Shown here piece by piece: positions 17,254-26,443 of a stretch of 64,000 bases of DNA. The position numbers were made by a program, and so were the translations under genes. This DNA comes from Neotabrizicola shimadae. GTDB lineage: Bacteria > Pseudomonadota > Alphaproteobacteria > Rhodobacterales > Rhodobacteraceae. Within the stretch, counting starts at the first letter, position 1. The number at the start of each line of letters is the position of its first letter. The notes beneath the pieces were generated by a model. It ran no database searches. It was not told the DNA's origin and saw only the letters and a list, made by a program, of their open reading frames with translations. The DNA lies in NCBI RefSeq assembly GCF_019623905.1, contig NZ_CP069370.1, forward strand, positions 2,480,001 through 2,544,000, written 5' to 3'.

Positions 17254-18990
17254 TCACGGCAGGATGATCAGCCCCTCGTCGCCCGCACCCAACTGGTTCA
17301 TCCGCACCGGCGCCAGAACCGGCGGCCCCTTCTGCAGGGTCTCGATCAGCGCATCGCCCCCCGCCAGATCCAGCGACAGGCCCAGGATCGAACTCACGCC
17401 ATGCCGGTCCATGAGCCCGTAGCGCAGGCCGAAGCCCTCGGCATTCACCCAGCCGCCCGGCATCCGGCGCAGCACGAGCGCCTCATCCCCCGGCACATCC
17501 GGCCAGAAATCCGCCACCACCATCACGCAGCCCGGCGCACCGCTGTCCAGAACCGTCCTGCAAGACACCGCCCAGTCGGAAAGCTCCATCTCCGACAATC
17601 CGTCAAGGATCAGGTCGCGGGTCGAGGTCGCGCCCTCGGGCTGCAACGGCAGGACCGCGGCCAGATCGGCACGCGCCACCGAAAGGTCAGGCGCCACCGC
17701 CGGATCGCCCTCCACCGGCGCTCCAGCCAGCCGTAGCGCCAGCGCCTCCTGCCCCGGCTCGCGCGACAGGTCTTCCAGCCGCGCCCGCGCCGCGGCCCCG
17801 GCCCGCCCCCAACCGTCCAGCGCGGCCAGATCCAGCCGCTCGGCCGACACTGTTCCGGCGCGATACCGCGCCTCCAGGTTGCGGGCTGAAATTGCCTCGG
17901 CGTCCAGCGCCGGCGACAGCCACAGGAACGACACGGCCAAGAGCGCCAGCGCCATCCAGACGTTCGCCTGCCGGATGCGGGCCATCCAGCCTGCCCCGCG
18001 CAACACGGCCAGGGCATAGAACAGACCGTATCCCAGACCCAGCCCGGCGATCACCGCCACGAACAGCCGGTCCGGCGTCAGCCCGTATTCGGAGATCCGC
18101 ATCCAGACGGCCCAGGCGCCAAGCGCCGCCGGCACCGGCAGGATCAGCGCCAGAATGCGTGCCGCCCCCCGCATGACAAGGCCCTTCGCCGCCTCGTCGT
18201 CCGACTGGTCCACCGCAGTCGTCACCAATGTCGCGGCAACGCAGCACATGGTCAGCATGATCAGGGCCGCAGAAATTCGGCCATAGATCGCCGTCATCCC
18301 GTTCAGTGGCAGCGCCACGACAAAGACGACAATCACCACCAGAACCGCCGGCAAAAGCGTGCGCAATAGCCGCAGCACAAGCCAGGGCGAAATCGTGTCG
18401 CCCATGTCGTTCACCACGCCAAGCGCCAGGCCGAACCCGGCCCCGGTCAGCACCGTCGCCACCGGAGGGATCAGGGCGAAGTCCAGCAGCACGTCGATGC
18501 CGACAAGCTGCAACAGCGCATCCGACAGGAAGATCACCACCCAGATCACGCCCACGAACAGCCAGGCCGCGCCTGTCCGCACCACGACGCCCCAGCTTTG
18601 CGAAAAAAGCGTGCGGTAGTCGTTCCACCCCGGCCCGGCCATCGCCACGATGAAGGGCAAGGGCACCAGCGCCAGCACCAGCGCGGCGAACAGCGGCAGG
18701 ATGGACCCGAAAAGCGCATCCACCGTGTCAAAGCGCAGCGAGGCCACGCCCAGCATGACAGCGGTGACTAGCGCCACAGGCGCCGCGCCCAGGGCCGCGC
18801 GCTTCAGGCTCAACGGGCCCGCCAGCGCCAGAAGATCGGCGAAGAACACCCCGGCAAAGACCACCGCCATCAGCGCCGGACGTTCCGCCAGCAGGTCGCG
18901 CGACAACAGCTCGCCCAGGGCATAGAGGCAGACACCCGCCAGCGCGCCCGCCAGCGCCATCGCGCCGCGTTGTCCCAGAATGCGCTCCAT
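17254..18990 (-). CDS. DUF4153 multi-pass membrane protein
   Basis: The 578-residue product has about ten to twelve hydrophobic segments in its first two thirds, for example ALAGALAGVCLYALGELL and LFVGVIWVVIFLSDALLQLVG, followed by a soluble C-terminal third. The pattern fits DUF4153, a family of unknown function. The start at 18990 is set by GGAGGAACGG; a longer reading to 19062 would overlap the aminotransferase gene. It lies 16 bp downstream of that gene and is probably cotranscribed with it. Confidence 0.8.
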   Translation of the reverse strand: MERILGQRGAMALAGALAGVCLYALGELLSRDLLAERPALMAVVFAGVFFADLLALAGPLSLKRAALGAAPVALVTAVMLGVASLRFDTVDALFGSILPLFAALVLALVPLPFIVAMAGPGWNDYRTLFSQSWGVVVRTGAAWLFVGVIWVVIFLSDALLQLVGIDVLLDFALIPPVATVLTGAGFGLALGVVNDMGDTISPWLVLRLLRTLLPAVLVVIVVFVVALPLNGMTAIYGRISAALIMLTMCCVAATLVTTAVDQSDDEAAKGLVMRGAARILALILPVPAALGAWAVWMRISEYGLTPDRLFVAVIAGLGLGYGLFYALAVLRGAGWMARIRQANVWMALALLAVSFLWLSPALDAEAISARNLEARYRAGTVSAERLDLAALDGWGRAGAAARARLEDLSREPGQEALALRLAGAPVEGDPAVAPDLSVARADLAAVLPLQPEGATSTRDLILDGLSEMELSDWAVSCRTVLDSGAPGCVMVVADFWPDVPGDEALVLRRMPGGWVNAEGFGLRYGLMDRHGVSSILGLSLDLAGGDALIETLQKGPPVLAPVRMNQLGAGDEGLIILP

Positions 18991-19006
18991 CCGTTCCTCC
19001 GAACTG

Positions 19007-19933
19007 TCAGAGCCCGCTGTGCGCCGCCCCGCCCGTGTCGAAGGCAAGATACTGCGCGACAAAGTCGAAGCCCACCCGCTTCGAAAAGGCCGCCATCAGC
19101 CGTGCCGTCACCGGGCCAGGCACCGGGAAAGCGGTGTCGTCAAAGCTGCGCAGCGGGCACAGGCACAGGCTGGTCGAGGTCAGGAACCCCTCGTCCGCCG
19201 CCCGTGCCTCATCGGGCATAACCGCGCCGATGCGCAGCGGCACTTTCAATTCCCGGCACAGGTCGATCACCACCGCCCGCGTCACTCCCGGCAAGGCCAC
19301 GGTATCGGCCGGCGTCATGACCGTGCCGTCCCTCACGAAGAAGACGTTGCAGCCCGCGCCCTCTGCCAGGTTGCCGGTCATGTCCGGCAGGATCGCCCAG
19401 GCACCGGGCCGGGTCTCGTCCAGTTCGCGCTGCGCCAGCATCATGTTCAGATAGTTCGTCGTCTTGGCATGGGGCGGCACCGCCTCGGGCGGGGTGCGCG
19501 GCCGACGGGCCAGCGCCGCCGGAATGCCCTCGCGGAAGAACCGCGCCCGTGCCCGCAGGGGCAGAGGCGTGCACTCGATCAGCACCGTCGGCCCCTCGCG
19601 CTCCAGCGCCTCGCCATCCAGCGGGCGCAAGCCGGCGGTGATGCGCTGCGTCACCCACCAGTCCTCGCCGGGCCGCAACGCCCGCGCGTTGCGCGCGATC
19701 AATTCCTCCGTCAGCGCCAGCAGCTCGGCCTTGGGCATCGGCTCGGGCAGGCGCACCGCCTCCAGGCTGCGGTAGAGACGGTCCACATGCTCCGCCCCCA
19801 TGAACAGCCGCCCGCCGAAGGTGCGCGCGGTGTCGAAGACCGCCTCGCCATAGATCAGCCCCAGATCCCGGATCGGCAGCGCCGCCTCCGCCTCGGGCAC
19901 GAAGGCCCCGTTCAGCCAGACCAGACGTTCCAT
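19007..19933 (-). CDS. Class IV PLP-dependent aminotransferase (branched-chain-like)
   Basis: The 308-residue product has the fold type IV pattern: VWLNGAFVPEAEAALPIRDLGLIYGEAVFDT, the PLP lysine in PHAKTTNYLNMM, and the GNLAEGAGCNVFFV cofactor-phosphate region. Family members include branched-chain and D-amino acid aminotransferases and aminodeoxychorismate lyase; the substrate here is not fixed. It follows the MttB-like gene by 80 bp on the same strand, which suggests a shared role in a methylamine or amino acid pathway (inference). Confidence 0.85.
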   Translation of the reverse strand: MERLVWLNGAFVPEAEAALPIRDLGLIYGEAVFDTARTFGGRLFMGAEHVDRLYRSLEAVRLPEPMPKAELLALTEELIARNARALRPGEDWWVTQRITAGLRPLDGEALEREGPTVLIECTPLPLRARARFFREGIPAALARRPRTPPEAVPPHAKTTNYLNMMLAQRELDETRPGAWAILPDMTGNLAEGAGCNVFFVRDGTVMTPADTVALPGVTRAVVIDLCRELKVPLRIGAVMPDEARAADEGFLTSTSLCLCPLRSFDDTAFPVPGPVTARLMAAFSKRVGFDFVAQYLAFDTGGAAHSGL

Positions 19934-20013
19934 CGCGCAAACCCCAGCTTCATCCAGGCGAAAACACTCCGGGTCTCCGTGGGCAAGGCCCCCGGCCACC
20001 GGCCGCAGGCGCC

Positions 20014-21570
20014 TCAGAAATCGGTGGGCGCCCCACCCTCCTGCTTGCGCTTCGCCACGAACCGCTGCAACGCCTCCAGCGCCGCCCCGTCGATGGCCGG
20101 AGCCTCGAACTCCTCCAGGATCGCCTTGTACGTCCGGTGCGCCCGCTCGGGCGTCCAGATACCGCCATCCGCAGCCCAAGCCTCGAAATTCCGCCAGTCG
20201 CTCACGAAGGGCGCGTAGAAGGCGGTGGAATAGCGGTCCTGCGTGTGCTGCACGCCGAAGTAATGCCCGTTCGGCCCCACCTCGCGGATCGCGTCGAAGG
20301 CCAGGTCCTCGTCGGTGGTGGCGAAGGTCGCTTCCTCGAAATACCGCTGGATCATCTGCAGCACTTCGCAGTCCATCACGAACTTCTCGGGGCTGGCGAT
20401 CAGCCCGCCCTCCAGCCAGCCGGCCGCGTGATAGACAAGATTGGTCCCCGACTGCACCGCCGACCACAGCGAATTGCAGGTCTCCCACATCGACTGCGCA
20501 TCCGGCACGTTCGCCGCGCAAACCCCGCTCGCCCGCATCGGCACGCCATAGAACCGCACCAGCTGTCCCGTCATCTGGGTCGCGCGCATGTATTCCGGCG
20601 TACCAAAGGCCGGCGCGCCCGACTTCATGTCCACGTTGGACGTGAAGGTGCCGATCGCCACCGGACAGCCCGGCGCAATGTACTGCAACAGCGCGATGGC
20701 CGACAAAGCCTCGGCCAGCGACAAGGCCACTGCCCCCGCCATGGTCACCGGCGCCATGGCGCCGGCCAGCGTGAAGGGCGTCACCACCACCGGCTGCCCG
20801 CGCTTTGCCAGCCGCATCGCCCCGTCCAGCATCGGATAGTCGTGCTTCAGGGGCGAGACCGAGTTGATGTTGGTGTACATCCGGGGCTTCGCCACGAACT
20901 CCTCGTCCGTCAGCCCGCCCGCCAGCCGCACCATCTCCATCACGTCCTCGACGCGCTCGGCGCCCAACGAATAGGCGTGGCAGACCTTGTCGGTCAGCGT
21001 CAGCTTTTCGTACAGGCAGTCCAGGTGGCGCACGCTCGGATGGATGTCCACCGGCTCCACCGGATACCCCCCCGCGACATGAATGCAGTTGAAATACTGC
21101 GTGAGCCGCATGAAATCCTTGAACGTCGCGAAATCGCCCGACCGCTTGCCGCGCTCCAGATCCCAGGAGTTGGGCGGCGAGGACACGTTCACGAAGACCA
21201 TGTGCTTGCCGCCCAGCACGATCTCGCGCTCGGGGTTGCGCGGCGTGATGGTGAAACTGGACGGCGCCCGCCGCACCATCTCCATCACGAACTCCTCGTC
21301 GAACCGCACATTGGTGCCGTTCACGATGCAGCCCGCCGCCTTCAGATGCGCCACCGCCTCGGGGTTCAGCATCTCGATGCCGATATCGCGCAGGATGCGC
21401 ATGGCCGTCTTGTGGACGCGCTGCACGGCCTCGGCGTCCAGAGGCTCGGTCGGACGGTCCGGGTTCACCGGAATCCGCCAGGGCATCTGGTCGATCACCG
21501 CCGTTCCGGCCCGGGCCTTGTTGCCCGCGCGGCCACCGGCGCGGCGCTTTCTGGCGGGTTCCTCGGTCAT
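20014..21570 (-). CDS. MttB-family (non-pyrrolysine) methyltransferase
   Basis: The 518-residue product belongs to the trimethylamine methyltransferase MttB superfamily, TIM-barrel enzymes that pass a methyl group from a quaternary amine to a corrinoid protein. Typical stretches are ILRDIGIEMLNPEAVAHLKAAGC, VNVSSPPNSWD and YHAAGWLEGGL. No in-frame amber codon is present, so it is of the non-pyrrolysine, glycine-betaine-methyltransferase-like group. No cognate corrinoid protein gene is nearby, so the substrate and even demethylation are inferred. A GGAGAG site precedes the ATG. A basic N-terminal tail (RKRRAGGRAGNKARAG) is unusual. Confidence 0.85.
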   Translation of the reverse strand: MTEEPARKRRAGGRAGNKARAGTAVIDQMPWRIPVNPDRPTEPLDAEAVQRVHKTAMRILRDIGIEMLNPEAVAHLKAAGCIVNGTNVRFDEEFVMEMVRRAPSSFTITPRNPEREIVLGGKHMVFVNVSSPPNSWDLERGKRSGDFATFKDFMRLTQYFNCIHVAGGYPVEPVDIHPSVRHLDCLYEKLTLTDKVCHAYSLGAERVEDVMEMVRLAGGLTDEEFVAKPRMYTNINSVSPLKHDYPMLDGAMRLAKRGQPVVVTPFTLAGAMAPVTMAGAVALSLAEALSAIALLQYIAPGCPVAIGTFTSNVDMKSGAPAFGTPEYMRATQMTGQLVRFYGVPMRASGVCAANVPDAQSMWETCNSLWSAVQSGTNLVYHAAGWLEGGLIASPEKFVMDCEVLQMIQRYFEEATFATTDEDLAFDAIREVGPNGHYFGVQHTQDRYSTAFYAPFVSDWRNFEAWAADGGIWTPERAHRTYKAILEEFEAPAIDGAALEALQRFVAKRKQEGGAPTDF

Positions 21571-21666
21571 GGCGGCTCTCCTGGGCTGGCTCTGCCGCCA
21601 ATCTGAACCGACCCGCGCCGCAAACGCCGCGCGTTGACGACAAGGATGCGTCGTTTTTCGCCCGCC

Positions 21667-22359
21667 TCAGCCGGCGCGGCGCGCCTGCACCCAGCCCGGC
21701 AGATACGAGATGTCGGGCAGCACCGCCTCGGCCAGCCCCGAAAGCTCGGCCTCCCCGGCGATCCCGGTCAGCACCGCCACGGGCACCATGCCCGCCGCCT
21801 GGCCCGCCACAAGATCATGCGCGCTGTCGCCCACCATGGCCACGCGGGCCGGATCCAGCCCCTGCGACCGCGCGAAGGCAAGCAGCATCCCAGGCTCGGG
21901 CTTTGCGCCATGGCCCGAATCCGCCCCGGCGATGAAGTCGAAGAAGCCGTCCACGCCATGCGCCTGCAGATGCGCCCGCGCCGCGCGCTGGCCGTCGTTC
22001 GTGGCCAGCCCCAGCTTCAGCCCCAGCCCGCGCAGCGCGGCAAACACCGCCGGCAGGTCGGTTGCCGGAATCATCGGCGCCTCGACAGCCATCTCGTCCA
22101 GCCGCGCCAGAATCTCGGCCTGGCTCTGCCCGCCCAGATGCGGCACCAGTCGCTCGGCAATATCGGCATTGGTCGCGGCCACGATCGGGCTGTCGGCGTC
22201 GAACACACCGGTCGCCAGGTCATAGCCCACCGCCTGGCCCATGCGCCGCGCATGGGCCTCGTCCTCGGCCAGCGCATTCAGCATGGCCACGGCCCAGACT
22301 CCCCAGGACCGGCGAAAGTCGAAAAGCGTGCCGTCCTTGTCGAAGACGATGCCGTCCAT
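21667..22359 (-). CDS. HAD-superfamily hydrolase, phosphoglycolate phosphatase-like
   Basis: The 230-residue product has the four HAD motifs: FDKDGTLFDF (motif I), GLATNDGQ (motif II), KPEPGMLLAF (motif III Lys) and MVGDSAHDLVAG (motif IV). A helical cap lies between motifs I and II. This is the PGP/Gph branch, but its natural substrate is not shown by sequence. The start at 22359 has GGAGGA. It precedes the MttB-like gene on the same strand. Confidence 0.88.
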   Translation of the reverse strand: MDGIVFDKDGTLFDFRRSWGVWAVAMLNALAEDEAHARRMGQAVGYDLATGVFDADSPIVAATNADIAERLVPHLGGQSQAEILARLDEMAVEAPMIPATDLPAVFAALRGLGLKLGLATNDGQRAARAHLQAHGVDGFFDFIAGADSGHGAKPEPGMLLAFARSQGLDPARVAMVGDSAHDLVAGQAAGMVPVAVLTGIAGEAELSGLAEAVLPDISYLPGWVQARRAG

Positions 22360-22422
22360 GCCGTTTCCTCCGCTTTCAGGCGGCGCCACCATGGTCGCGC
22401 CAAGGACCAAAGGCAAGAATGC

Positions 22423-22710
22423 TCAGGTCCAGTGCCGGTGCCGCGCCCCGCCAAGGACCACAGCCGCCTGCATCGGCTCTTCATAGCGCAGGCCCATGTC
22501 GTCGCAGAACGCCACAACCCAGGCATCGTCCGTCAGAAGGAAATCCAGAACCGAGGACAGAAAGCCCGCATCCGCCGCCCTCGCGCGCAGATCGTCGGGC
22601 GCAGCCCCCGTTGCCCCCAGAAAGGCCTCCAGCACCGGCGCATTGCCGACCATCCAGCCCAGCGCATGAAGCGCCAGCGCCTCGGCCGCATCCTTGCGCG
22701 CATCGGTCAT
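22423..22710 (-). CDS. DUF3572 family protein
   Basis: The 95-residue helical product matches DUF3572 (LALHALGWMVGNAPVLEAFLGATGAAPDDLRA...FLSSVLDFLLTDDAWVVAFCDDMGL). The function is unknown. In alphaproteobacteria it commonly sits divergent from a PleD-like gene, as here. GGGAGG precedes the ATG. Confidence 0.85.
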   Translation of the reverse strand: MTDARKDAAEALALHALGWMVGNAPVLEAFLGATGAAPDDLRARAADAGFLSSVLDFLLTDDAWVVAFCDDMGLRYEEPMQAAVVLGGARHRHWT

Positions 22711-22817
22711 TTTCCGCCTCCCCTGCTTGTGGCTCCCGTTCCCGTTACCAGGTTGGAAAGGATTTCTTAACCAGATGCTCCGAAGAGTGGAACGGCGAAC
22801 AGGCACGGGCGGCGGCT

Positions 22818-24182
22818 ATGGCGGGCAGGATACTCATTGTAGAGGGCGTCGCAATCAACCGCATCCTGTTGCGCTCGCGCCTGCAGGGCGCCTGCTATGA
22901 CGTCGATCTTGCGGCAGACGGCCGTGCCGGCCTTCAGGCCGCCCTGCAACGCCCCGATCTCGTCATCCTCGATGCCCAGCTTCCCGATCTTTGCGTCACT
23001 GGCTTCCTGTCCCGGCTCCGCGCCCTTCTCCCGGCCGAGGATCTGCCCGTCGTCGTGCTCAGCGACCCGGCCACGCCGCTCGACCGCACAGCGGTCTATT
23101 CCGCCGGGGCCGATGCCATCCTGGACAAGTCCACCGACGAACAGTCCCTGCTCGCCCGGTTGCGCAGCCTGTTGCGCAGCCGCTGCGAAACCCCCGCGAT
23201 CGAGGGGCTGCCCGTCTCCGGCCTGGCCGAGGGCGGCGCCGCCTTCGACCGGCCCGCCCTCGTTGGGCTGGTCACCGCCCGCCCTGAAACCGCGCTGCGC
23301 CTGCGCAAGGACATCGGCGCCCATCTCTCGGACCGCATCGCCGTGATGACACGGGGCGAGCTTCTGGGCGAACGCCGCCCCGGCGACCCGGTTCCCGATG
23401 CGCTGGTGCTGGATTGCGAACCCGAAAATCCCGCCTCGGCCCTCCAGTTCGTCGCCGAACTGCGCAGCCGGATCGCCACCCGTCACATCGCCATCGCGCT
23501 GATCCTACCGCTCCGCGCGCCCCCCCCGGTCGCCGTGGCCTATGACGTGGGCGTCAACGATCTCTGGCCCACGGGGCTGGATGGGCGCGAATCCGCGATG
23601 CGGCTGAAGCGCCTGATCCATCGCAAGCGCCAATCCGACCGCGCGCGCATGACGGTGGAAGACCGCCTCCGCCTTGCCCATGTCGATCCGCTGACCGGCC
23701 TGCACAACCGCCGCTATGCCATGCCGCGCCTGGCGGCCATCGCCGACCGGGGGCGCGCCAACGGCCAGCCCTTCGCGGTGATGGTCGTCGATCTGGACCG
23801 GTTCAAGCTGGTGAACGATTGCTTCGGCCATGCGGCGGGCGATTCCGTCCTGGTCGAGGTGTCGCGTCGCCTGCGTGGCTTCTGTGTCGATGCGGGCCTG
23901 CTTGCCCGCATCGGCGGCGAGGAATTCCTGCTCGTCCTGCCCGGCATCGACGGGGCAGAGGCGGAACAGCGCGCCGCCGCGCTCTGCCACGCCATCGAGG
24001 CCGCGCCCGTGCGCCTTGGCGACGGAACCGAAATTCAGGTTACCGTTTCGGTCGGCCTCGCCATCGGGCGACCCGCCGGAAACGAAGAACCGGAAATCGT
24101 GATGGACCGCGCCGACCGCGCACTTCTGGAATCGAAGTCGTCCGGTCGCAACCAGGTCACGGTGGGCCGCACCGCGGCGTGA
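22818..24182 (+). CDS. PleD-like response regulator with GGDEF domain
   Basis: The 454-residue product has the order receiver (1-120), degenerate second receiver (about 150-270) and GGDEF (about 290-450). The first receiver keeps the phosphoacceptor Asp52 (LVILDAQLPD) and Lys104, but its acidic pocket reads VEG where VDD is usual. The active site is RIGGEEF, a functional variant for diguanylate cyclase. The position of the I-site reads VDAG and not RxxD, so product inhibition at that site is unlikely. It is divergent from DUF3572, as in other alphaproteobacteria. Confidence 0.9.
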   Translation: MAGRILIVEGVAINRILLRSRLQGACYDVDLAADGRAGLQAALQRPDLVILDAQLPDLCVTGFLSRLRALLPAEDLPVVVLSDPATPLDRTAVYSAGADAILDKSTDEQSLLARLRSLLRSRCETPAIEGLPVSGLAEGGAAFDRPALVGLVTARPETALRLRKDIGAHLSDRIAVMTRGELLGERRPGDPVPDALVLDCEPENPASALQFVAELRSRIATRHIAIALILPLRAPPPVAVAYDVGVNDLWPTGLDGRESAMRLKRLIHRKRQSDRARMTVEDRLRLAHVDPLTGLHNRRYAMPRLAAIADRGRANGQPFAVMVVDLDRFKLVNDCFGHAAGDSVLVEVSRRLRGFCVDAGLLARIGGEEFLLVLPGIDGAEAEQRAAALCHAIEAAPVRLGDGTEIQVTVSVGLAIGRPAGNEEPEIVMDRADRALLESKSSGRNQVTVGRTAA

Positions 24183-24222
24183 AGCGCCACATACCCCCCA
24201 TCAGGCGGCCCTCTCCTGCCGC

Positions 24223-24741
24223 CTAGTCGTCCTTCCCCTTGCCGCCATCGGACTTGTCGTCCTTCTTCCCGCGCCCGCGTTTCATCGACTCCTCCAGCCG
24301 GTCGGCAAAGGCCAACCGCTCGGCCTCCGACATCGAATCGATGCGCTCTGCCAGCAACAGCTGGCCCATCTGCATCTGCCCGGTCAGCCGTTCGGTCTGA
24401 ACCTCCAGCGCGGCGCGCAAGGCCGCCGGATCGAAGGGCTGCGCCCGCAGCGCCGCCAGAACGCCGGCCATGTCCTTGCGCAGCGTCTCGCGCAGGTCGC
24501 GCAGGCCGGGACTGCGGTCCACGAAGGCCCGGCGAAGCTCCTTCCGGTCGCTGTCCGACAGCGCCTCGGCAAAGGGTCCGAACCCCAGGTCTCGCACCAT
24601 CTGGTCGCGCATCGGCCCCGATTTCAGGACCGCACCGGCCACCAGCCCCGCCACCGCCAGATTCAGCGCGACCGAAACCGCCAGGGCGATCTTGAGGCCA
24701 CGCCGCGACGGCACCGGAGGGGCAGCTTGGGTCTCGCTCAT
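24223..24741 (-). CDS. Periplasmic Spy/CpxP-like (Metal_resist) protein
   Basis: The 172-residue product has an N-terminal membrane anchor (IALAVSVALNLAVAGLVAGAVL) and then a long helical domain with LTGQMQMGQLLLAERIDSMSEAERLAFADRLEES, resembling the heavy-metal sensor/Spy family. The tail is Lys/Asp-rich. It lies three bases downstream of the small membrane gene, so sigma factor, membrane protein and this gene form one operon. A role in metal or envelope stress is inferred. Confidence 0.75.
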   Translation of the reverse strand: MSETQAAPPVPSRRGLKIALAVSVALNLAVAGLVAGAVLKSGPMRDQMVRDLGFGPFAEALSDSDRKELRRAFVDRSPGLRDLRETLRKDMAGVLAALRAQPFDPAALRAALEVQTERLTGQMQMGQLLLAERIDSMSEAERLAFADRLEESMKRGRGKKDDKSDGGKGKDD

Positions 24742-24744
24742 CTC

Positions 24745-25101
24745 TCACTCCGCTTCCACAAGGCCCGAAAGGTTCGGGATCAGTTCCACAGTCTCGATGC
24801 TGGCCCCCGTCAGGAACACCCCCGCCACCGCCGTCACCGGCGCCGGCTGGACATAGCCCACCAGAAGCCCCGCCGCAGCAACCGCGCCCAGGCCAGCCAG
24901 AACACCCCCGCCACCGAAGACCCCCGCCAGCCAGTCGAACAGCCCCATCCGCTGCGGCGCCTGCGCCTGGCGCGTCGTCACGACACGCGCAGGCTCCGGC
25001 TGCTCGGCCAGCGCATCCGCCAGAACCCGCGCCATGAAGGCCTCGGATGCGTCCGGGCCGGTCCGCCGCGCCTCGGCGAAAAGATCGTCCAGTTCCGTCA
25101 T
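24745..25101 (-). CDS. Small membrane protein beside ECF sigma factor (candidate anti-sigma factor)
   Basis: The 118-residue product has an acidic N-terminal helix (MTELDDLFAEARRTGPDASEAFMARVLADAL), a basic linker and one long hydrophobic segment (GGGGVLAGLGAVAAAGLLVGYV), then a short outer tail. No zinc anti-sigma (ZAS) motif is visible. Its ATG lies one base after the sigma-factor stop (TGAGATG). Position and topology suggest an anti-sigma or membrane adaptor, but homology is not evident. Confidence 0.65.
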   Translation of the reverse strand: MTELDDLFAEARRTGPDASEAFMARVLADALAEQPEPARVVTTRQAQAPQRMGLFDWLAGVFGGGGVLAGLGAVAAAGLLVGYVQPAPVTAVAGVFLTGASIETVELIPNLSGLVEAE

Positions 25102-25102
25102 C

Positions 25103-25723
25103 TCAGACTCCGTCCGCATAGCCCAGTTCCTCCCGGCGCCCCGCCAGCCGCGCGGCCAGGGCCCGCTTGCCCCGTGCCACCAGGCTTTCCACCGCCTCGA
25201 CCCCGATCTCCATCACCGCGGCGATCTCGGGGTTGGTCATTTCCTCGATGTGCCGCAGCACCACAGCCATACGCTGCCGTTCCGGCAGCGCCGCCAGCGC
25301 CGAGTCAAGGGCGGCCATCCGGTCCGCCCCCATCATCCGCGCCTCGACACCGGGCGCCGCATCGGCCACCGCGTCCATCTCCTCCGCCGCGCCCTGCGGA
25401 CCCCGCCGCTGCCGGGCGCGCAGCCGGTCGGTGCACAGGTTCGTCACCACCCGGTAAAGCCAGGTCGAGACCTGCGCCTCGCCCTGCCGCCACTCCGGCG
25501 CCACGCGCCACAGCCGCAGCATCGCCTCCTGCGCCACATCCTCGGCCTCGGCCCGGTCCGACAGGATACGCGCCGCATAGCCCAGCGCCCGCGGCGCCAG
25601 CCGCAGGGTCAGCAGCCGAGCAGCCGCCCGGTCCCCGTTGGCATACAGCACCAATAGGGCCTCGTCCGGCACTTCGGCATCAAGGTCGCGCGGCATGGTC
25701 ATCCCGACATCGCATATCCGCAT
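25103..25723 (-). CDS. ECF-type RNA polymerase sigma factor
   Basis: The 206-residue product has sigma region 2 (AARILSDRAEAEDVAQEAMLRLWRVAPEWRQGEAQVSTWLYRVVTNLCTDRLR) and region 4 (LPERQRMAVVLRHIEEMTNPEIAAVMEIGVEAVESLVARGKRAL). It should direct transcription of an envelope or metal stress regulon that probably includes the downstream membrane and Spy-like genes. The start is uncertain: ATG at 25723 has a G-rich upstream tract, while the in-frame ATGs at 25702 and 25696 would remove seven or nine residues. Confidence 0.88.
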   Translation of the reverse strand: MRICDVGMTMPRDLDAEVPDEALLVLYANGDRAAARLLTLRLAPRALGYAARILSDRAEAEDVAQEAMLRLWRVAPEWRQGEAQVSTWLYRVVTNLCTDRLRARQRRGPQGAAEEMDAVADAAPGVEARMMGADRMAALDSALAALPERQRMAVVLRHIEEMTNPEIAAVMEIGVEAVESLVARGKRALAARLAGRREELGYADGV

Positions 25724-25768
25724 CCCCGCCCCCGGGCCAGTACCGACCCGGGGGCAGAGGATCTCAGC

Positions 25769-26443
25769 TCAGTTCCACCAGCCCCAGCCGCGGCCCTCGC
25801 CGCCCCGGTCGTGCCCGCCCCGGTCGTGCCCGCCGCGGCCATGGCCCTTGCCTTCGCCCCGATGCGCCATGCGGTCCTGCATCGCCCCCAGTTCGGCCTC
25901 GGTGATGGCGCCGTCGTCATTGGCATCCACCCGCGCGAAGATCATCTCGGGCATCGGCCGCGTGTCCATCTCAGCGGCCGACAGAAGCCCGTCGCCGTCC
26001 GCATCCATCATCGCCACCATCTGCGCGGTCCGCGCCTGAATGCGCGCCGTCACATCGGCGATGCGCGCGGCCGCCAGTTCCTCGGCACTCAGCTTGCCAT
26101 CGCCATTCCCGTCGACCGAGGCCACGCGGCCCGCCCGCCAGGCGGTGATCTCCTCCATCGTGACCTGCCCGTCCTTGTTGGTGTCGATCACGGCAAAGCT
26201 CTCCTCAAGGCCCATGCCCGGCCCCATGCCGCGCCCTTCGCCCATCGGACCCATGCCCTTGCCCAGGCCAGCCATCGGCCCCATGCCCGGTGCGCCTTCG
26301 GCTCCGGCGCCCTCGCCCTGCACCACACCGGCCTGCGCACCGGTGCCCGCCCCCTGCGCCTGCTGGGCCAGGGAACCGCTCGCCAGCGCGGCAGCGGCAA
26401 CAGCGGCAATCGCCAGAATGCTGATCGTGGATTTCACAGACAT
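25769..26443 (-). CDS. Secreted protein with four EF-hands
   Basis: The 224-residue product has a signal peptide (ending SGSLAQQ), a Gly/Met-rich region with repeated GMGPM segments, four canonical EF-hand loops (DTNKDGQVTMEE, DGNGDGKLSAEE, DADGDGLLSAAE, DANDDGAITEAE) and a Gly/His/Arg-rich tail with HDRGGHDRGG. It probably binds Ca2+ in the periplasm, and the Met- and His-rich parts may bind other metals. AGGA precedes the ATG. It lies just upstream of the sigma-factor operon on the same strand. Confidence 0.88.
   Translation of the reverse strand: MSVKSTISILAIAAVAAAALASGSLAQQAQGAGTGAQAGVVQGEGAGAEGAPGMGPMAGLGKGMGPMGEGRGMGPGMGLEESFAVIDTNKDGQVTMEEITAWRAGRVASVDGNGDGKLSAEELAAARIADVTARIQARTAQMVAMMDADGDGLLSAAEMDTRPMPEMIFARVDANDDGAITEAELGAMQDRMAHRGEGKGHGRGGHDRGGHDRGGEGRGWGWWN

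Noticed and set aside
20014-21570. Pyrrolysine-containing trimethylamine methyltransferase
   Set aside because: There is no in-frame amber codon within the gene, so it is the non-pyrrolysine branch.
20137-21606. Long plus-strand open frame opposite the MttB-like gene
   Set aside because: The sense gene matches the MttB family throughout; the antisense product has a typical high-GC shadow composition.
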